Shown: in pieces, positions 15,699-23,943 of the stretch
Layout: each line of letters begins with the position of its first letter
How positions within the stretch are numbered: the first letter of the stretch is position 1
From: Bacteroidota bacterium
GTDB taxonomy: Bacteria; Bacteroidota; Bacteroidia; Chitinophagales; LD1
Assembly: GCA_025963485.1 (NCBI GenBank)
Contig: JAOQAO010000024.1
Location: 1 to 35,997, forward strand
Reading direction: 5' to 3'
DNA: 35,997 bases
The notes under the pieces: generated by a model
What the model was told of the DNA's origin: nothing
The model's input: the letters and a program-made list of their open reading frames with translations, nothing else
Database searches by the model: none
Made by a program: the position numbers and the translations under genes

Positions 15699-17177
15699 TT
15701 AGTGCGGCTCTATATCATTTTCATCCTGGATATTCATCGGATGCTGAGGCCTGTAGCTCGGATCTATCTCGTGGCGGATAAAATCTTCCACCTGTTCGGC
15801 GCCTATCCTCTTGGCTTTTATCTTCTTGTCCTTGTCCAGGATATAGAGCTGCGGTGTACTCTGTATATCCCACTCAAAGCGGAAGTTATTCTGCCTGTAT
15901 GGGTCACCCACATTGATCCAGTCGAGATTGTGCTCACGGATGAAGTCAGTCCATTTTTTGAACTCTTCTATAGACATAATAGTAGGAGCGTAGATCTCTA
16001 CGTCGATACCCTCCTTTTTCATTTTATGGTATGCCTCGGCGAGTTTAGGCACTTCTTTCTTGCAGTGGCCGCAATCCGGGTCCCAGAAGCACAATACAGT
16101 GAACCTATGCTTGACATCATAAAGGGCGTGCGTTGTTTTGAGCGTAGTATCGGTGAGTATCATATTTTTGGCAGTCTTACCGATGAGCAGTGGCTCGAGT
16201 ATGCGGCCCCTGTCTATGATCTTGAAGAGCTGCACGGAGTCTACCCATGGAGTGAGGCCTTTGGCATAGTAGTTTTTGACCAGGTGTACATAGACTGCAT
16301 CAAAACCCATGATCTTGGATTTGGCCATTTCATTGAGCATGTACACGAGCGAGTATTTGAAAAGTTCACCTTTAGGGTTCATTTTGCTGAGCATCGCATC
16401 CCCATCGGCGATGATAGAATCCGGCACTTGTATGATAGTACGGGTATAGAATTCCTTCAGCTTATTGTTAAATACGGGTGTGCGGATAAGGCGGTCATCA
16501 CTAAGGTCGACATTTTCCCAATAGCGGTTTTTGTAATCGCGCCATACCCAATTTGAATCCACGAGCAGCCTGTTGACAGCATCCCTCGGAGCTTCTTTAG
16601 GTTTGACGGGCTCCATGGCCTTGATGATCTTCGCGTACAGCGTAGTGGGGTGCTGCTGGATGATGGCGAGCCTTTTATTTGATACGAGCGTATCGATCTT
16701 CAGGATTTTCTGGCGGATATCTTCTTTAGCCTTCGGATCTTTTTCGGCACGGTAGGCGCTATTGAGGGCATCTCCCTCCTTTCTCTTAGCACCGAGGAAT
16801 TTCATGTCATCATAAAATAGATCGTTCTCCACAGAGCCTTTCACTTTGATATTATTGGCCAGGTCGCTGGTATCGGTCGCCAATTCGAAATGCTGTTCAT
16901 TTACCACAAACTCGAAATATTTATTGCCCAGAGCGGGGAATACCGCGAGATATATGCCTGGCGGGAGAGCAGTATCCGCTTTGATAGTGCAGGAGCCAGA
17001 CCCATCCAGTTTGAAGGTGTCCTTTACATATTGTTTGTCGCCATAATAGTAAGCGAGTATGAGCTTGGAGTCGGGAAGGTTCCTCACAGTGATCTTGATA
17101 TTGCATCCTTTGCCGGTAGCGGCGAATAATGGAAATGCGAGAACTAATACTAAAAGTGTAGTGAATATTTTCTTCAT
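15699..17177 (-). CDS. exported thioredoxin-like protein (DUF4369-like N-terminus, DUF5106-like middle, TlpA-like C-terminus)
   Basis: This 492-aa protein has a signal peptide (1-19, ending FPLFA). Residues about 25-115 resemble the DUF4369 beta-sandwich (LPDSKLILAYYYGDKQYVKD, LPPGIYLAVFP). A long helical middle (about 120-330) resembles DUF5106. Residues about 335-470 form a thioredoxin/AhpC-TSA fold with the redox motif C369-G-H-C372 in FWDPDCGHCKKEVP and the cis-proline P442 (STPQLYILD). Such proteins reduce or shuffle disulfides in the periplasm. The acidic C-terminal tail after the fold is unusual but poorly informative. It has its own promoter. Confidence 0.85.
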   Translation of the reverse strand: MKKIFTTLLVLVLAFPLFAATGKGCNIKITVRNLPDSKLILAYYYGDKQYVKDTFKLDGSGSCTIKADTALPPGIYLAVFPALGNKYFEFVVNEQHFELATDTSDLANNIKVKGSVENDLFYDDMKFLGAKRKEGDALNSAYRAEKDPKAKEDIRQKILKIDTLVSNKRLAIIQQHPTTLYAKIIKAMEPVKPKEAPRDAVNRLLVDSNWVWRDYKNRYWENVDLSDDRLIRTPVFNNKLKEFYTRTIIQVPDSIIADGDAMLSKMNPKGELFKYSLVYMLNEMAKSKIMGFDAVYVHLVKNYYAKGLTPWVDSVQLFKIIDRGRILEPLLIGKTAKNMILTDTTLKTTHALYDVKHRFTVLCFWDPDCGHCKKEVPKLAEAYHKMKKEGIDVEIYAPTIMSIEEFKKWTDFIREHNLDWINVGDPYRQNNFRFEWDIQSTPQLYILDKDKKIKAKRIGAEQVEDFIRHEIDPSYRPQHPMNIQDENDIEPH

Positions 17178-17198
17178 TCTTGTCTTTTAATTGATGGT

Positions 17199-17226
17199 CA
17201 AATCTATTTAGAATTAATTTAACAAA
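17199..17226 (-). promoter_or_regulatory. promoter of the thioredoxin-like gene
   Basis: On the minus strand, TTTG (17226-17223), a 16-bp spacer, then TAGATTTG (17206-17199), 21 bp before the ATG. The spacer is shorter than usual for the phylum. Confidence 0.5.
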
Positions 17227-17337
17227 GGGGACAGTGTTCGAAAAAATGCGTTAAAAAAGATTAAGCCTATACAACTCAATAGTAACGCAATGCAGTATCA
17301 ATGATGGATTTGCTTTCAGACAGGTTGCATATAAAAA

Positions 17338-17365
17338 AAGAACCCCGCCGAAAGGCGGGGTTCTT
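17338..17365 (-). terminator. strong intrinsic terminator after the large T9SS gene
   Basis: AAGAACCCCGCC (17338-17349), GAAA tetraloop, GGCGGGGTTCTT (17354-17365): a perfect 12-bp stem. The A-run at 17333-17339 becomes a U-run after the stem on the minus-strand transcript, so it terminates the gene ending at 17389. Confidence 0.85.
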
Positions 17366-17388
17366 AAACAAATATTAAGATTTGAAAC

Positions 17389-19899
17389 TTACTTGGTAAT
17401 TGAAATCTGTTTCAAAGCAGTCTTGCCTGAAGCCGTTTCTACTTTGAGCATGTATATGCCAGACTCGAGGTAGTTGAGGTTAAGGGCCGTTTTAGTACTG
17501 TTGCCCTTGATAGCTATAGGATCACCAGCTACTTCGCCCAGCGTATTGAATACTGTGACCTGAGCCTCATCATTCGCGTCAGAAGGCATGTCGATGGTCA
17601 CTATACCATTAGATGGGTTAGGGTATACATTTACTGCAGCTGCAAATGCAGGATCATTGATGCCGAGGGTAACATTCACCAATACTGTATCCTTGTCAGA
17701 GCCATACTGATTTGACACAGTCAGGATAACCATCTTGGTGCCGGCCGCTGAATATGATTTTACAGGTGGGTGAGGGTTGTTGAGGTTGTTTGACGAACCA
17801 TCGCCGAAGGTCCATGAACGGAGTGTAGGGAGATTCAGGCTCGTGTCAATAAACTGGAATTTATTTCCTGTTATCTGGTGAACATATATGACAGCGATAG
17901 GCACGTCAGATACGATGACTACCTGTGTGTGGGTAGAGGAGTTGTTATTTGGGTTGGTAGCTGTCCAGGTAGAGTGGAATACGCCGATAGAATCAGTATT
18001 GCCACCACTGGTATGAACGGTACTAGTGTACGTCGGAGTGATAGAACCAAACACACAGTCCGTAGCTGTAGCTGTAGGAGGTGTGTACGGATGCCCGAAC
18101 TGTACGTATACTGTATCAGGCCCTGCTACTGTCAGTGTAGGAGGAGCGTTGTCAAATTTATTGACGAAGTCAGACTGAGAGAATTCGATATTCTGGCACA
18201 TGTAGAACTGTGCAGGGTTACCGCTAGACTTGGCACCTACTGATGCACGGTAGTCAGGCTCGGTCACTACGACAGGGATATTGTATACACCACCTGATTT
18301 TACCAGTACATTCTGAGATACAGTGTTGAACATAGTACCACCCAGTGCGCCGTTAGGCTGGCTGAGAGATGGCACTGCACCACCTACGAGAGAGTCACCT
18401 GCGGTGAAATTCTTGATGTCAGTGATCTTGCGTACGTTCGCGCTGATATCGATACCGATGCCCAGCATATTCGGATGTGGGTTAGTGTTATTGGGGTCAG
18501 TCAGCGGAGCCACGAGGCTTGAGTCAGAGTCATTCCAGAAGATAAAGATCTTCTTGCCGTCATCTGTGCGCGATATCTGTACGCGATTATTGTCATTGAC
18601 AGCTGCATCAGAGCCTGATGTGACAGTGTAGTCATTTGAATACCCGAATACACGTGCCATATAGTTGGCCTGCCATGGACAAGTAGCGGCAGGATTGTAA
18701 TTAATATCGTACAATACGTTTTTAGTATTGACAGTATAGATACCGAATGTAGGTGCAGTGCTATCGCATTGGCCTATGATGGCCGCGATGTGCGGATTGC
18801 CGACAGAGTCGACAGTGACCTGTGCATCTCCCATGACGGTCTTCACTGCGTTGGTATCCGCCACTGTATTTTCAAACATACCCGGCAGATTGTCGAGGTG
18901 CAGCGTTTGTACAGACGACCATGTCGCACCGTAGTCATTAGAGCTAAGGAGTTGTGGCTCCATTACGAAGTGGTTGTCTTCCACGAGGTCAGCCTGAAAC
19001 AGGATCCAACCATACTGACCTGTAGGGTCAAAGGCGATGGTCGGGTCAAAAAGTGCATCACCCGTAGGGTTGCCGCTGGCGTCATAGAAGTGTGCAGGAG
19101 TGAAAGGGATCACACGGGAAGTCCAGGTGGTGGCGTGAGTGGCCGGGTTGTATACGCCCTCCTCGATCACGATACCATCGACAGTAGCAGTAGTAGCGGA
19201 TGTCTGGACATATGACCTGGTGATGTTCCAGTAGTGGTACTGGGTGCTCCTGGTCATGCTGCCGAATATTTCGACCTTAGCACTATTGATCACGTCCCTC
19301 GCCTCAGTATAGGTGCTGCTAGGGCCACCGAGCTGTGCTACACCCCAGTAGTTACCTTGCCATACAGAGATCGTCGTGTTGCCATTGTGCCAGGTGCCGT
19401 CGTATACGAAGTATACGCTGTCAGCTACCAGCTGGGCGGGATCGCGCTCGATCATCGCCTGAGGGTAACGACTGCAGATGGTCACGTTGTCAGCAGTAGG
19501 GTTGAGTACGCCTACGTTTGTAGTATATGTATTGCCACCGTCCTTAGACCAGTCATAGCGGTATTGGGCCACGTTGTTATTGCCACCTGAGCAGCATTGC
19601 GCAGACTGGTCATTTCTGTGGATGAAAAGTACAGTATTGATCACGCTATCTACAGCTATCTGGTGGCAAGAGCTATTGAGCACTGTCAGCAGGTTGCCGG
19701 CGCTTCCTACCTTTACCTTTTGCAGGGTAGTGGAGCGATTGGCATGCTGAGGCAGGCCGGTGGCCTGATGTACCGAAGCCGCTTTGCCAGCGCTGTTATT
19801 GATAAGATGCGTCTGCTTGATCTTTCCCGGCAGGCCATTTCCCGCCATTAGGAAAAAACTCAAGCCCGACGCCAATGAGAGTAAAGCAAGTTTTTTCAT
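17389..19899 (-). CDS. large T9SS-secreted protein with BNR/sialidase-like N-terminal region, Ig-like and PKD domains and type A sorting domain
   Basis: I choose the ATG at 19899 because it starts a clear signal peptide (MKKLALLSLASGLSFFLMAG); an in-frame ATG at 19977 would add 26 non-signal residues. The 836-aa protein has a long N-terminal part (about 60-575) with sialidase/BNR-like phrases (YRYDWSKDGGNTYTTN, SSNDYGATWSSVQTLHL). A DUF5011/HYR-like Ig module (about 580-665) contains YTPPTATATDCVFG. A PKD domain (667-745) has SWTFGDGSSNN. The T9SS type A sorting domain (757-836) runs from VYPNPSNGIVTIDMP to LKVETASGKTALKQISITK. It should be exported through the outer membrane and anchored or released. 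No catalytic residues are certain. Confidence 0.88.
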   Translation of the reverse strand: MKKLALLSLASGLSFFLMAGNGLPGKIKQTHLINNSAGKAASVHQATGLPQHANRSTTLQKVKVGSAGNLLTVLNSSCHQIAVDSVINTVLFIHRNDQSAQCCSGGNNNVAQYRYDWSKDGGNTYTTNVGVLNPTADNVTICSRYPQAMIERDPAQLVADSVYFVYDGTWHNGNTTISVWQGNYWGVAQLGGPSSTYTEARDVINSAKVEIFGSMTRSTQYHYWNITRSYVQTSATTATVDGIVIEEGVYNPATHATTWTSRVIPFTPAHFYDASGNPTGDALFDPTIAFDPTGQYGWILFQADLVEDNHFVMEPQLLSSNDYGATWSSVQTLHLDNLPGMFENTVADTNAVKTVMGDAQVTVDSVGNPHIAAIIGQCDSTAPTFGIYTVNTKNVLYDINYNPAATCPWQANYMARVFGYSNDYTVTSGSDAAVNDNNRVQISRTDDGKKIFIFWNDSDSSLVAPLTDPNNTNPHPNMLGIGIDISANVRKITDIKNFTAGDSLVGGAVPSLSQPNGALGGTMFNTVSQNVLVKSGGVYNIPVVVTEPDYRASVGAKSSGNPAQFYMCQNIEFSQSDFVNKFDNAPPTLTVAGPDTVYVQFGHPYTPPTATATDCVFGSITPTYTSTVHTSGGNTDSIGVFHSTWTATNPNNNSSTHTQVVIVSDVPIAVIYVHQITGNKFQFIDTSLNLPTLRSWTFGDGSSNNLNNPHPPVKSYSAAGTKMVILTVSNQYGSDKDTVLVNVTLGINDPAFAAAVNVYPNPSNGIVTIDMPSDANDEAQVTVFNTLGEVAGDPIAIKGNSTKTALNLNYLESGIYMLKVETASGKTALKQISITK

Positions 19900-19922
19900 G
19901 TTTAATTTTTGTTTAAGAGGTT

Positions 19923-19930
19923 CAAATTTA
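19923..19930 (-). promoter_or_regulatory. -7 element for the large T9SS gene
   Basis: The minus strand reads TAAATTTG (exact TAnnTTTG), 23 bp before the ATG at 19899. It also argues against the longer start at 19977, which lies upstream of it. Confidence 0.5.
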
Positions 19931-20055
19931 GCCAAAAACTTAAAACTACCATCTTTTATGGATAAAAATTTGGTCACACAACTGTCAGGATACGTGAATT
20001 TGTTAATTACTGCGGTAAATGATTTCGATCTGTCGGCAAATGCCCTGATGGCAAG

Positions 20056-20772
20056 TCAGTTAGCTTCCATAAACTGTTTCATTTCCTCTTCCACCAGGCC
20101 ATTGCCGCTGGCCTCTCTAAACCTGCCGGACTCAGTGACCAGGAAAGCCCGGTCGCAATATGGCAATGCAGAGGAAATATCATGGGTGGAGAGAAGAATG
20201 ATCTTCTGATGACCTACACAGAGCTCCCGGATAGTCCGGAGCAGTTCAGCTTTGTTTTTATAATCGAGAAAGGCTGTCGGTTCATCCATGATGATGATGG
20301 GCGTGTCTTGTGCGATCGATTTGGCGATCAGGGTTTTTTGCCGTTCACCGTCGCTGATCTGATTGACCTTTTTATCGGAGAGTTTGCCCAGGCCGGCGAT
20401 AGCTATGGCGCGGTCGACGATAGATGCATCTTCAGGTGAAAGTTTAGCAGCCCAGTTGGTATAGGGATACCTGCCTAGCGTCACAAACTCCCTCACAGTG
20501 ATGAAGGGGTCAAAGTCGCGTCCCGTGAAAACGGCGCTGATGAGCTGTGCACGCTCAGTAGCAGGTAGGCTGAAAATATCTTTGCCGTCTATGCTGACCT
20601 GCCCGCTGAGCGGTGAGATGAGGCCCGCGAGGGTTTTAAGCAAGGTAGATTTGCCGATACCGTTGACACCGAGTAGTACTATTAGTTCTGAGGGTCGGCA
20701 ATCGAAGCTGATGTCTGCTATCAGCGGTATGTTTTTGTCGTAACCTATGGTGAGGTTTTGGGCCTGAAGCAT
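20056..20772 (-). CDS. ABC transporter ATP-binding protein, FecE/BtuD/HmuV type
   Basis: The 238-aa ATPase belongs to the siderophore/haem/cobalamin importer group. Walker A is GVNGIGKST (35-43), the signature is ISDGE (139-143, in NQISDGERQKTLIAKSIA), Walker B ends at D163-E164 (IIIMDEPTAFLD), and the switch is LLSTHDISSA. ITVREFVTLGRYPYT is the group's hallmark helical-domain phrase. The Q-loop glutamine is replaced by Thr (T83 in AVFTGRDFDPF). The gene starts 13 bp after pyrC stops, so the two are probably co-transcribed. No FecD-like permease or binding protein is encoded nearby. Confidence 0.87.
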   Translation of the reverse strand: MLQAQNLTIGYDKNIPLIADISFDCRPSELIVLLGVNGIGKSTLLKTLAGLISPLSGQVSIDGKDIFSLPATERAQLISAVFTGRDFDPFITVREFVTLGRYPYTNWAAKLSPEDASIVDRAIAIAGLGKLSDKKVNQISDGERQKTLIAKSIAQDTPIIIMDEPTAFLDYKNKAELLRTIRELCVGHQKIILLSTHDISSALPYCDRAFLVTESGRFREASGNGLVEEEMKQFMEAN

Positions 20773-20785
20773 GAGGGGGTGGGTC

Positions 20786-22141
20786 TTATTTGAATTCCAG
20801 TCTTTGTCCTTTTATCGATTCGTCGAAGTTGCCATTATCGTATGCGATATGTCCGTTGACGATTGTTTTGTGAACCTTGCCGGTAAACTCATATTGCTCA
20901 AATGGCGACCACCCGCATTTGTATAAAATATTGGCAGGTGCCACTTTCCATCTGCTTGTGGTGTCAAATAATACCATATCGGCATGGTACCCCTCGCGTA
21001 GGTATCCGCGCTCACGTACGCGGAAACAATCAGCTGGGGCATGGCACATTTTCTCTATTATCTTCTCCAGGGATATTTTGCCTTGATGGTGCAGCTCAAG
21101 CATTACATTCAGAGAATGCTGCACGAGCGGCAGGCCGGCCGGGGCGGAGAGATAGGGTTTCGATTTTTCTTCCGCAGTGTGAGGGGCATGGTCCGTGGCG
21201 ATGATATCTATACGATCATCGAGCAGGGCTTTGAGTACAGCCTCTTTATTTTTCTTCTCTTTGATGGCGGGATTGCATTTGATCTTATTGCCGAGGCGGG
21301 CGTAGTCGCTGGCATCAAACCAGAGATGATGGACACAGGCTTCTGCTGTGATGCGTTTTTCGCGAAGCGGTTTAGTATTGTCAAAAAGGTCCGTCTCTAT
21401 CGCTGTCGAGATGTGCAGGATGTGCAGGCGGGTATTATATTTTTTAGCCAGTGATGCGGCAAAAGAAGATGATTTATAGCAAGCTTCTTCATTGCGGATC
21501 AGTGGGTGGAAGGAGGCATCCATTTTGTCTCCGTATTCTTCTTTGTATCGTTCGCTGTTTTCTTTGATCGTGGCTTCATCTTCGCAGTGAGTGGCGATGA
21601 GGAGTTTGGCCTCGGCAAATATCTGCTCGAGTACTGATGGATTGTCTACCAGCATGCTGCCGGTACTACTGCCCATAAAGATCTTGATGCCGCAGACGTC
21701 CCTGATCTCCCGGCGTGATTGCTCCCGGTCTACCTTTATGACTTCGTCAAAGTTGTCATTGGATACCCCCATAAAAAAGGAGTAGTTGGCCAGGGATGTG
21801 TTTTTGCCGATCTCGTATTTGGCTTCCAGCAGATCTTTGGTTAGTGTTGGGGGAGAGGTATTGGGCATCTCCATAAAAGACGTAGTACCACCGGCTACAG
21901 CCGCCCGAGCCTCAGAGTGGATGTCGGCTTTATGTGTGAGGCCCGGCTCGCGGAAATGGACCTGATCGTCGATGATACCGGGCATGAGATAGAGGCCGTC
22001 GGCTTTTATCTCATGAACCTTATATGCTACATCAAAGGTCTTATCGATGCGCTCGATACGTCCGCGACGGATCAGTACATCTGCCGTATACATCTTTCCT
22101 TCATTGATGAGGCTCGCATTTTTTATGATGTGATCTTTCAT
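20786..22141 (-). CDS. pyrC: dihydroorotase
   Basis: This enzyme interconverts N-carbamoyl-L-aspartate and dihydroorotate in pyrimidine synthesis. The 451-aa protein carries the Bacteroidota form of the metal site: DDQVHFREPG with H62, the carbamylated lysine K153 (CGIKIFMGSSTG), H185 (ATHCEDE), H243 (LHILHIST) and D317 (ATDHAPHT), plus VHHLWF and GPLVQHSL-like APAGLPLVQHSLN. In the classic HxH motif the first histidine position is Q60, as in other dihydroorotases of this phylum. Allantoinase is the main alternative, but the RREP/SSTG context favours dihydroorotase. It is the first gene of a two-gene unit with the ABC ATPase. Confidence 0.93.
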   Translation of the reverse strand: MKDHIIKNASLINEGKMYTADVLIRRGRIERIDKTFDVAYKVHEIKADGLYLMPGIIDDQVHFREPGLTHKADIHSEARAAVAGGTTSFMEMPNTSPPTLTKDLLEAKYEIGKNTSLANYSFFMGVSNDNFDEVIKVDREQSRREIRDVCGIKIFMGSSTGSMLVDNPSVLEQIFAEAKLLIATHCEDEATIKENSERYKEEYGDKMDASFHPLIRNEEACYKSSSFAASLAKKYNTRLHILHISTAIETDLFDNTKPLREKRITAEACVHHLWFDASDYARLGNKIKCNPAIKEKKNKEAVLKALLDDRIDIIATDHAPHTAEEKSKPYLSAPAGLPLVQHSLNVMLELHHQGKISLEKIIEKMCHAPADCFRVRERGYLREGYHADMVLFDTTSRWKVAPANILYKCGWSPFEQYEFTGKVHKTIVNGHIAYDNGNFDESIKGQRLEFK

Positions 22142-22152
22142 GCTGTAAACTT

Positions 22153-22200
22153 AGCTAATAGAGATTAGATAATAGAGAAGAGTGAATAGAGAATACACCC
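22153..22200. repeat. AGA/ATA-rich intergenic repeat (copy 1)
   Basis: Tandem variants of GAATAGAGAATA (AGATTAGATAATAGAGAAG, GTGAATAGAGAATAC) lie between pyrC and the OmpA-gene terminator. A second block of the same character is at 27766-27810. Confidence 0.4.
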
Positions 22201-22218
22201 GGCGCCGTGGCAACAAAA

Positions 22219-22247
22219 AAGCCGTCCCGGTTAAATCGGGACGGCTT
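22219..22247 (-). terminator. intrinsic terminator after the OmpA/TSP3 gene
   Basis: AAGCCGTCCCG (22219-22229), a 7-nt loop, CGGGACGGCTT (22237-22247): a perfect 11-bp stem. A-residues at 22215-22220 give the U-run on the minus-strand transcript. The stop of the OmpA gene is 21 bp upstream. Confidence 0.85.
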
Positions 22248-22267
22248 GATATGAGTGATCTGTGAGA

Positions 22268-23713
22268 CTAATCTTTGATATTGATCTCTACGCGACGGTT
22301 TTGGGCGCGGCCAGCGGCGGTACCGTTATCTGCTATTGGTTTATATGGGCCATAGCCAGTGGCAGAGAGCCGGGGCGCTGAGATGCCATGATCCACGAGA
22401 TAGCTCATCACCGCACCAGCGCGTTTGTTGGACAGGTCCAGGTTTGATTTCTCGGAGCCAACATTATCTGTATGGCCATCGATAGATACTTTAAGGAATT
22501 CGTATTGCTTTAGTATTGCCACGACAGAGTCGAGTTGGTTGAATGATTCTTTCTTGATCACGTCTTTGCCAGTCTCAAAGAAGAGGTTATGCGCTGCAAA
22601 GCTGAGCTTCTGCTGTACTTCGGTTTTCTTGCCCGCATCGAGGGCAGCTACCGGGCAGCCATCATTGGCAGCCAGGCCGTAGACGTTAGGGCATTTGTCA
22701 TTCTGGTCGAGTACGCCATCACCGTCAGAGTCAGGGCAACCATGGGAAATTGCAGGGCCTTTCTCATCAGGGCAGAGGTCATCGGCATCTTTGACCCCAT
22801 CGCCATCGCGGTCAGGGCAGCCCATCGCTGCAGCCACGCCCGGCACTGTAGGGCACTGGTCTTCGTTGTCGAGTATACCATCGCCATCCCTGTCAGGGCA
22901 TCCTTTGGCAGAGGCAGGGCCAGCCTGTCCGGGGCATGCGTCCTCGGCATCAGGTATACCATCTCCATCTGTGTCAGGACATCCCATGAACTGGACTGTA
23001 CCTGCTACTGTAGGGCATTTATCATCTTTGTCCACGATGCCGTCATTGTCTGTATCAGGACATCCATGAAACTCCTTTTTGCCCGGCACAGTAGGGCACT
23101 CGTCCTGGTCATCCGGCACACCATCTTTATCAGTGTCCTTGCCACGGCCAAAGCGACCCACGATACCAAATGAATGATGCATAAAGCTGGGGCGCGGATC
23201 ATCTGCATGCGGAGTGATCCTGGTGTGAGGGTTATACTCATACTGCGTCTGGACAAAGAGGCCCACATTCTTATGCACCCAGATATTGAGGCCCGCTCCG
23301 AAATTGAGCGTACCTCGCACGTTGCCCCACTTATTGAGGCCGCCACCTACGAGGAAATAGGGATCAAACCAGCTTTTCTGCTTCAGAATATAACCGTTGG
23401 CAAAGCTGTATTTCAGGTCTACGCCCCACTGGAGAAAGAACTTGCCCTCAAGAGAGTCATAGCGCTTGGCATTGCCAAGAGACAACTGCCAGCCGAGCGA
23501 AAACCCTTTGCCCATCCAGCTGAATATTTTGATCTGAGAGAGGGCTGGCACTACATTCCAGTTCTTGTAGTAGTTCTTTTTGTCGTCGCCGAAGGTCATA
23601 TTTGGTCCATGGGCACCGAGCCCCATGAGTAGGGGAAATTCTTTGTTTTGAGCTTTTGTGGCTACCATACAAAGCATTAAAACAATGGTCAGGAGAGTGT
23701 TGAGTTGTTTCAT
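22268..23713 (-). CDS. OmpA-family outer-membrane protein with six thrombospondin type 3 repeats
   Basis: The ATG at 23713 opens a normal signal peptide (MKQLNTLLTIVLMLCMVATKAQ); the frame extends to 23890, but the additional 59 residues overlap a hairpin and lack signal features. The 481-aa protein has an N-terminal barrel-like region (25-190; ALSQIKIFSWMGKGFSLGWQ). Six TSP3 calcium-binding repeats (193-355) each have DxDxDGxxDxxDxCP and a 27-residue period. A C-terminal OmpA peptidoglycan-binding domain (about 375-481) has LFFETGKDVI, DGHTDNVGS and NKRAGAV. It should tether the outer membrane to peptidoglycan, with a Ca-stabilised rod between. Confidence 0.92.
   Translation of the reverse strand: MKQLNTLLTIVLMLCMVATKAQNKEFPLLMGLGAHGPNMTFGDDKKNYYKNWNVVPALSQIKIFSWMGKGFSLGWQLSLGNAKRYDSLEGKFFLQWGVDLKYSFANGYILKQKSWFDPYFLVGGGLNKWGNVRGTLNFGAGLNIWVHKNVGLFVQTQYEYNPHTRITPHADDPRPSFMHHSFGIVGRFGRGKDTDKDGVPDDQDECPTVPGKKEFHGCPDTDNDGIVDKDDKCPTVAGTVQFMGCPDTDGDGIPDAEDACPGQAGPASAKGCPDRDGDGILDNEDQCPTVPGVAAAMGCPDRDGDGVKDADDLCPDEKGPAISHGCPDSDGDGVLDQNDKCPNVYGLAANDGCPVAALDAGKKTEVQQKLSFAAHNLFFETGKDVIKKESFNQLDSVVAILKQYEFLKVSIDGHTDNVGSEKSNLDLSNKRAGAVMSYLVDHGISAPRLSATGYGPYKPIADNGTAAGRAQNRRVEINIKD
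22649..23137 (-). repeat. six tandem TSP3 repeats inside the OmpA gene (81-bp period)
   Basis: Repeat units begin at residues 193, 220, 247, 274, 301 and 328, exactly 27 residues apart. Each has the acidic calcium loop and ends CP; cysteines pair across units. The DNA periodicity is about 81 bp. Confidence 0.85.
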
Positions 23714-23879
23714 ACTTATGATCGAGTTTGGTTTATGAAAACTATCATACAATAAAAATACCATAGTTGGAGACATATACCAATCATTTATTAACATTCG
23801 CTTAAAAAAGCTTTGTAAAAGTGATGTGCGGGATTGACAAAAGTGCCGTATGTAGGTATTCTTTAAACTCGGTATGGGG

Positions 23880-23936
23880 CTTAAATACAAAACCTGATTT
23901 CAGGTCAGACGACTGAAATCAGGTTTTGTATTTAAG
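23880..23936 (-). terminator. long perfect hairpin, likely terminator after the SGNH/T9SS gene
   Basis: TTAAATACAAAACCTGATTT (start of left arm, 23881-23903) pairs with 23913-23935 over 23 bp without mismatch; C23880-G23936 extends it to 24. The loop is 9 nt. It begins 8 bp after the stop at 23944 on the minus strand. There is no long U-run, but the outer stem is A/T-rich and could terminate in both directions. Confidence 0.6.
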
Positions 23937-23943
23937 TAATTTA

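Noticed and set aside
15702-16556. 284-aa plus-strand frame opposite the thioredoxin-like gene
   Set aside because: It is a shadow: the minus strand carries a signal peptide, the CGHC motif and a cis-proline.
18769-19851. Long plus-strand frames opposite the large T9SS gene (148, 118 and 84 aa)
   Set aside because: They are antisense shadows with unusual Arg/Val/His-rich composition, no domain and no start signals.
19900-19977. 26-residue N-terminal extension of the large T9SS protein
   Set aside because: The signal peptide starts at 19899 and a TAnnTTTG element sits at 19923-19930, inside the extension.
22649-23137. Regularly spaced repeats as a CRISPR array
   Set aside because: The 81-bp period is in frame and encodes TSP3 calcium repeats; there are no identical repeats with unique spacers.
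23714-23890. 59-residue N-terminal extension of the OmpA/TSP3 protein
   Set aside because: It runs into the hairpin at 23880 and would bury the signal peptide.
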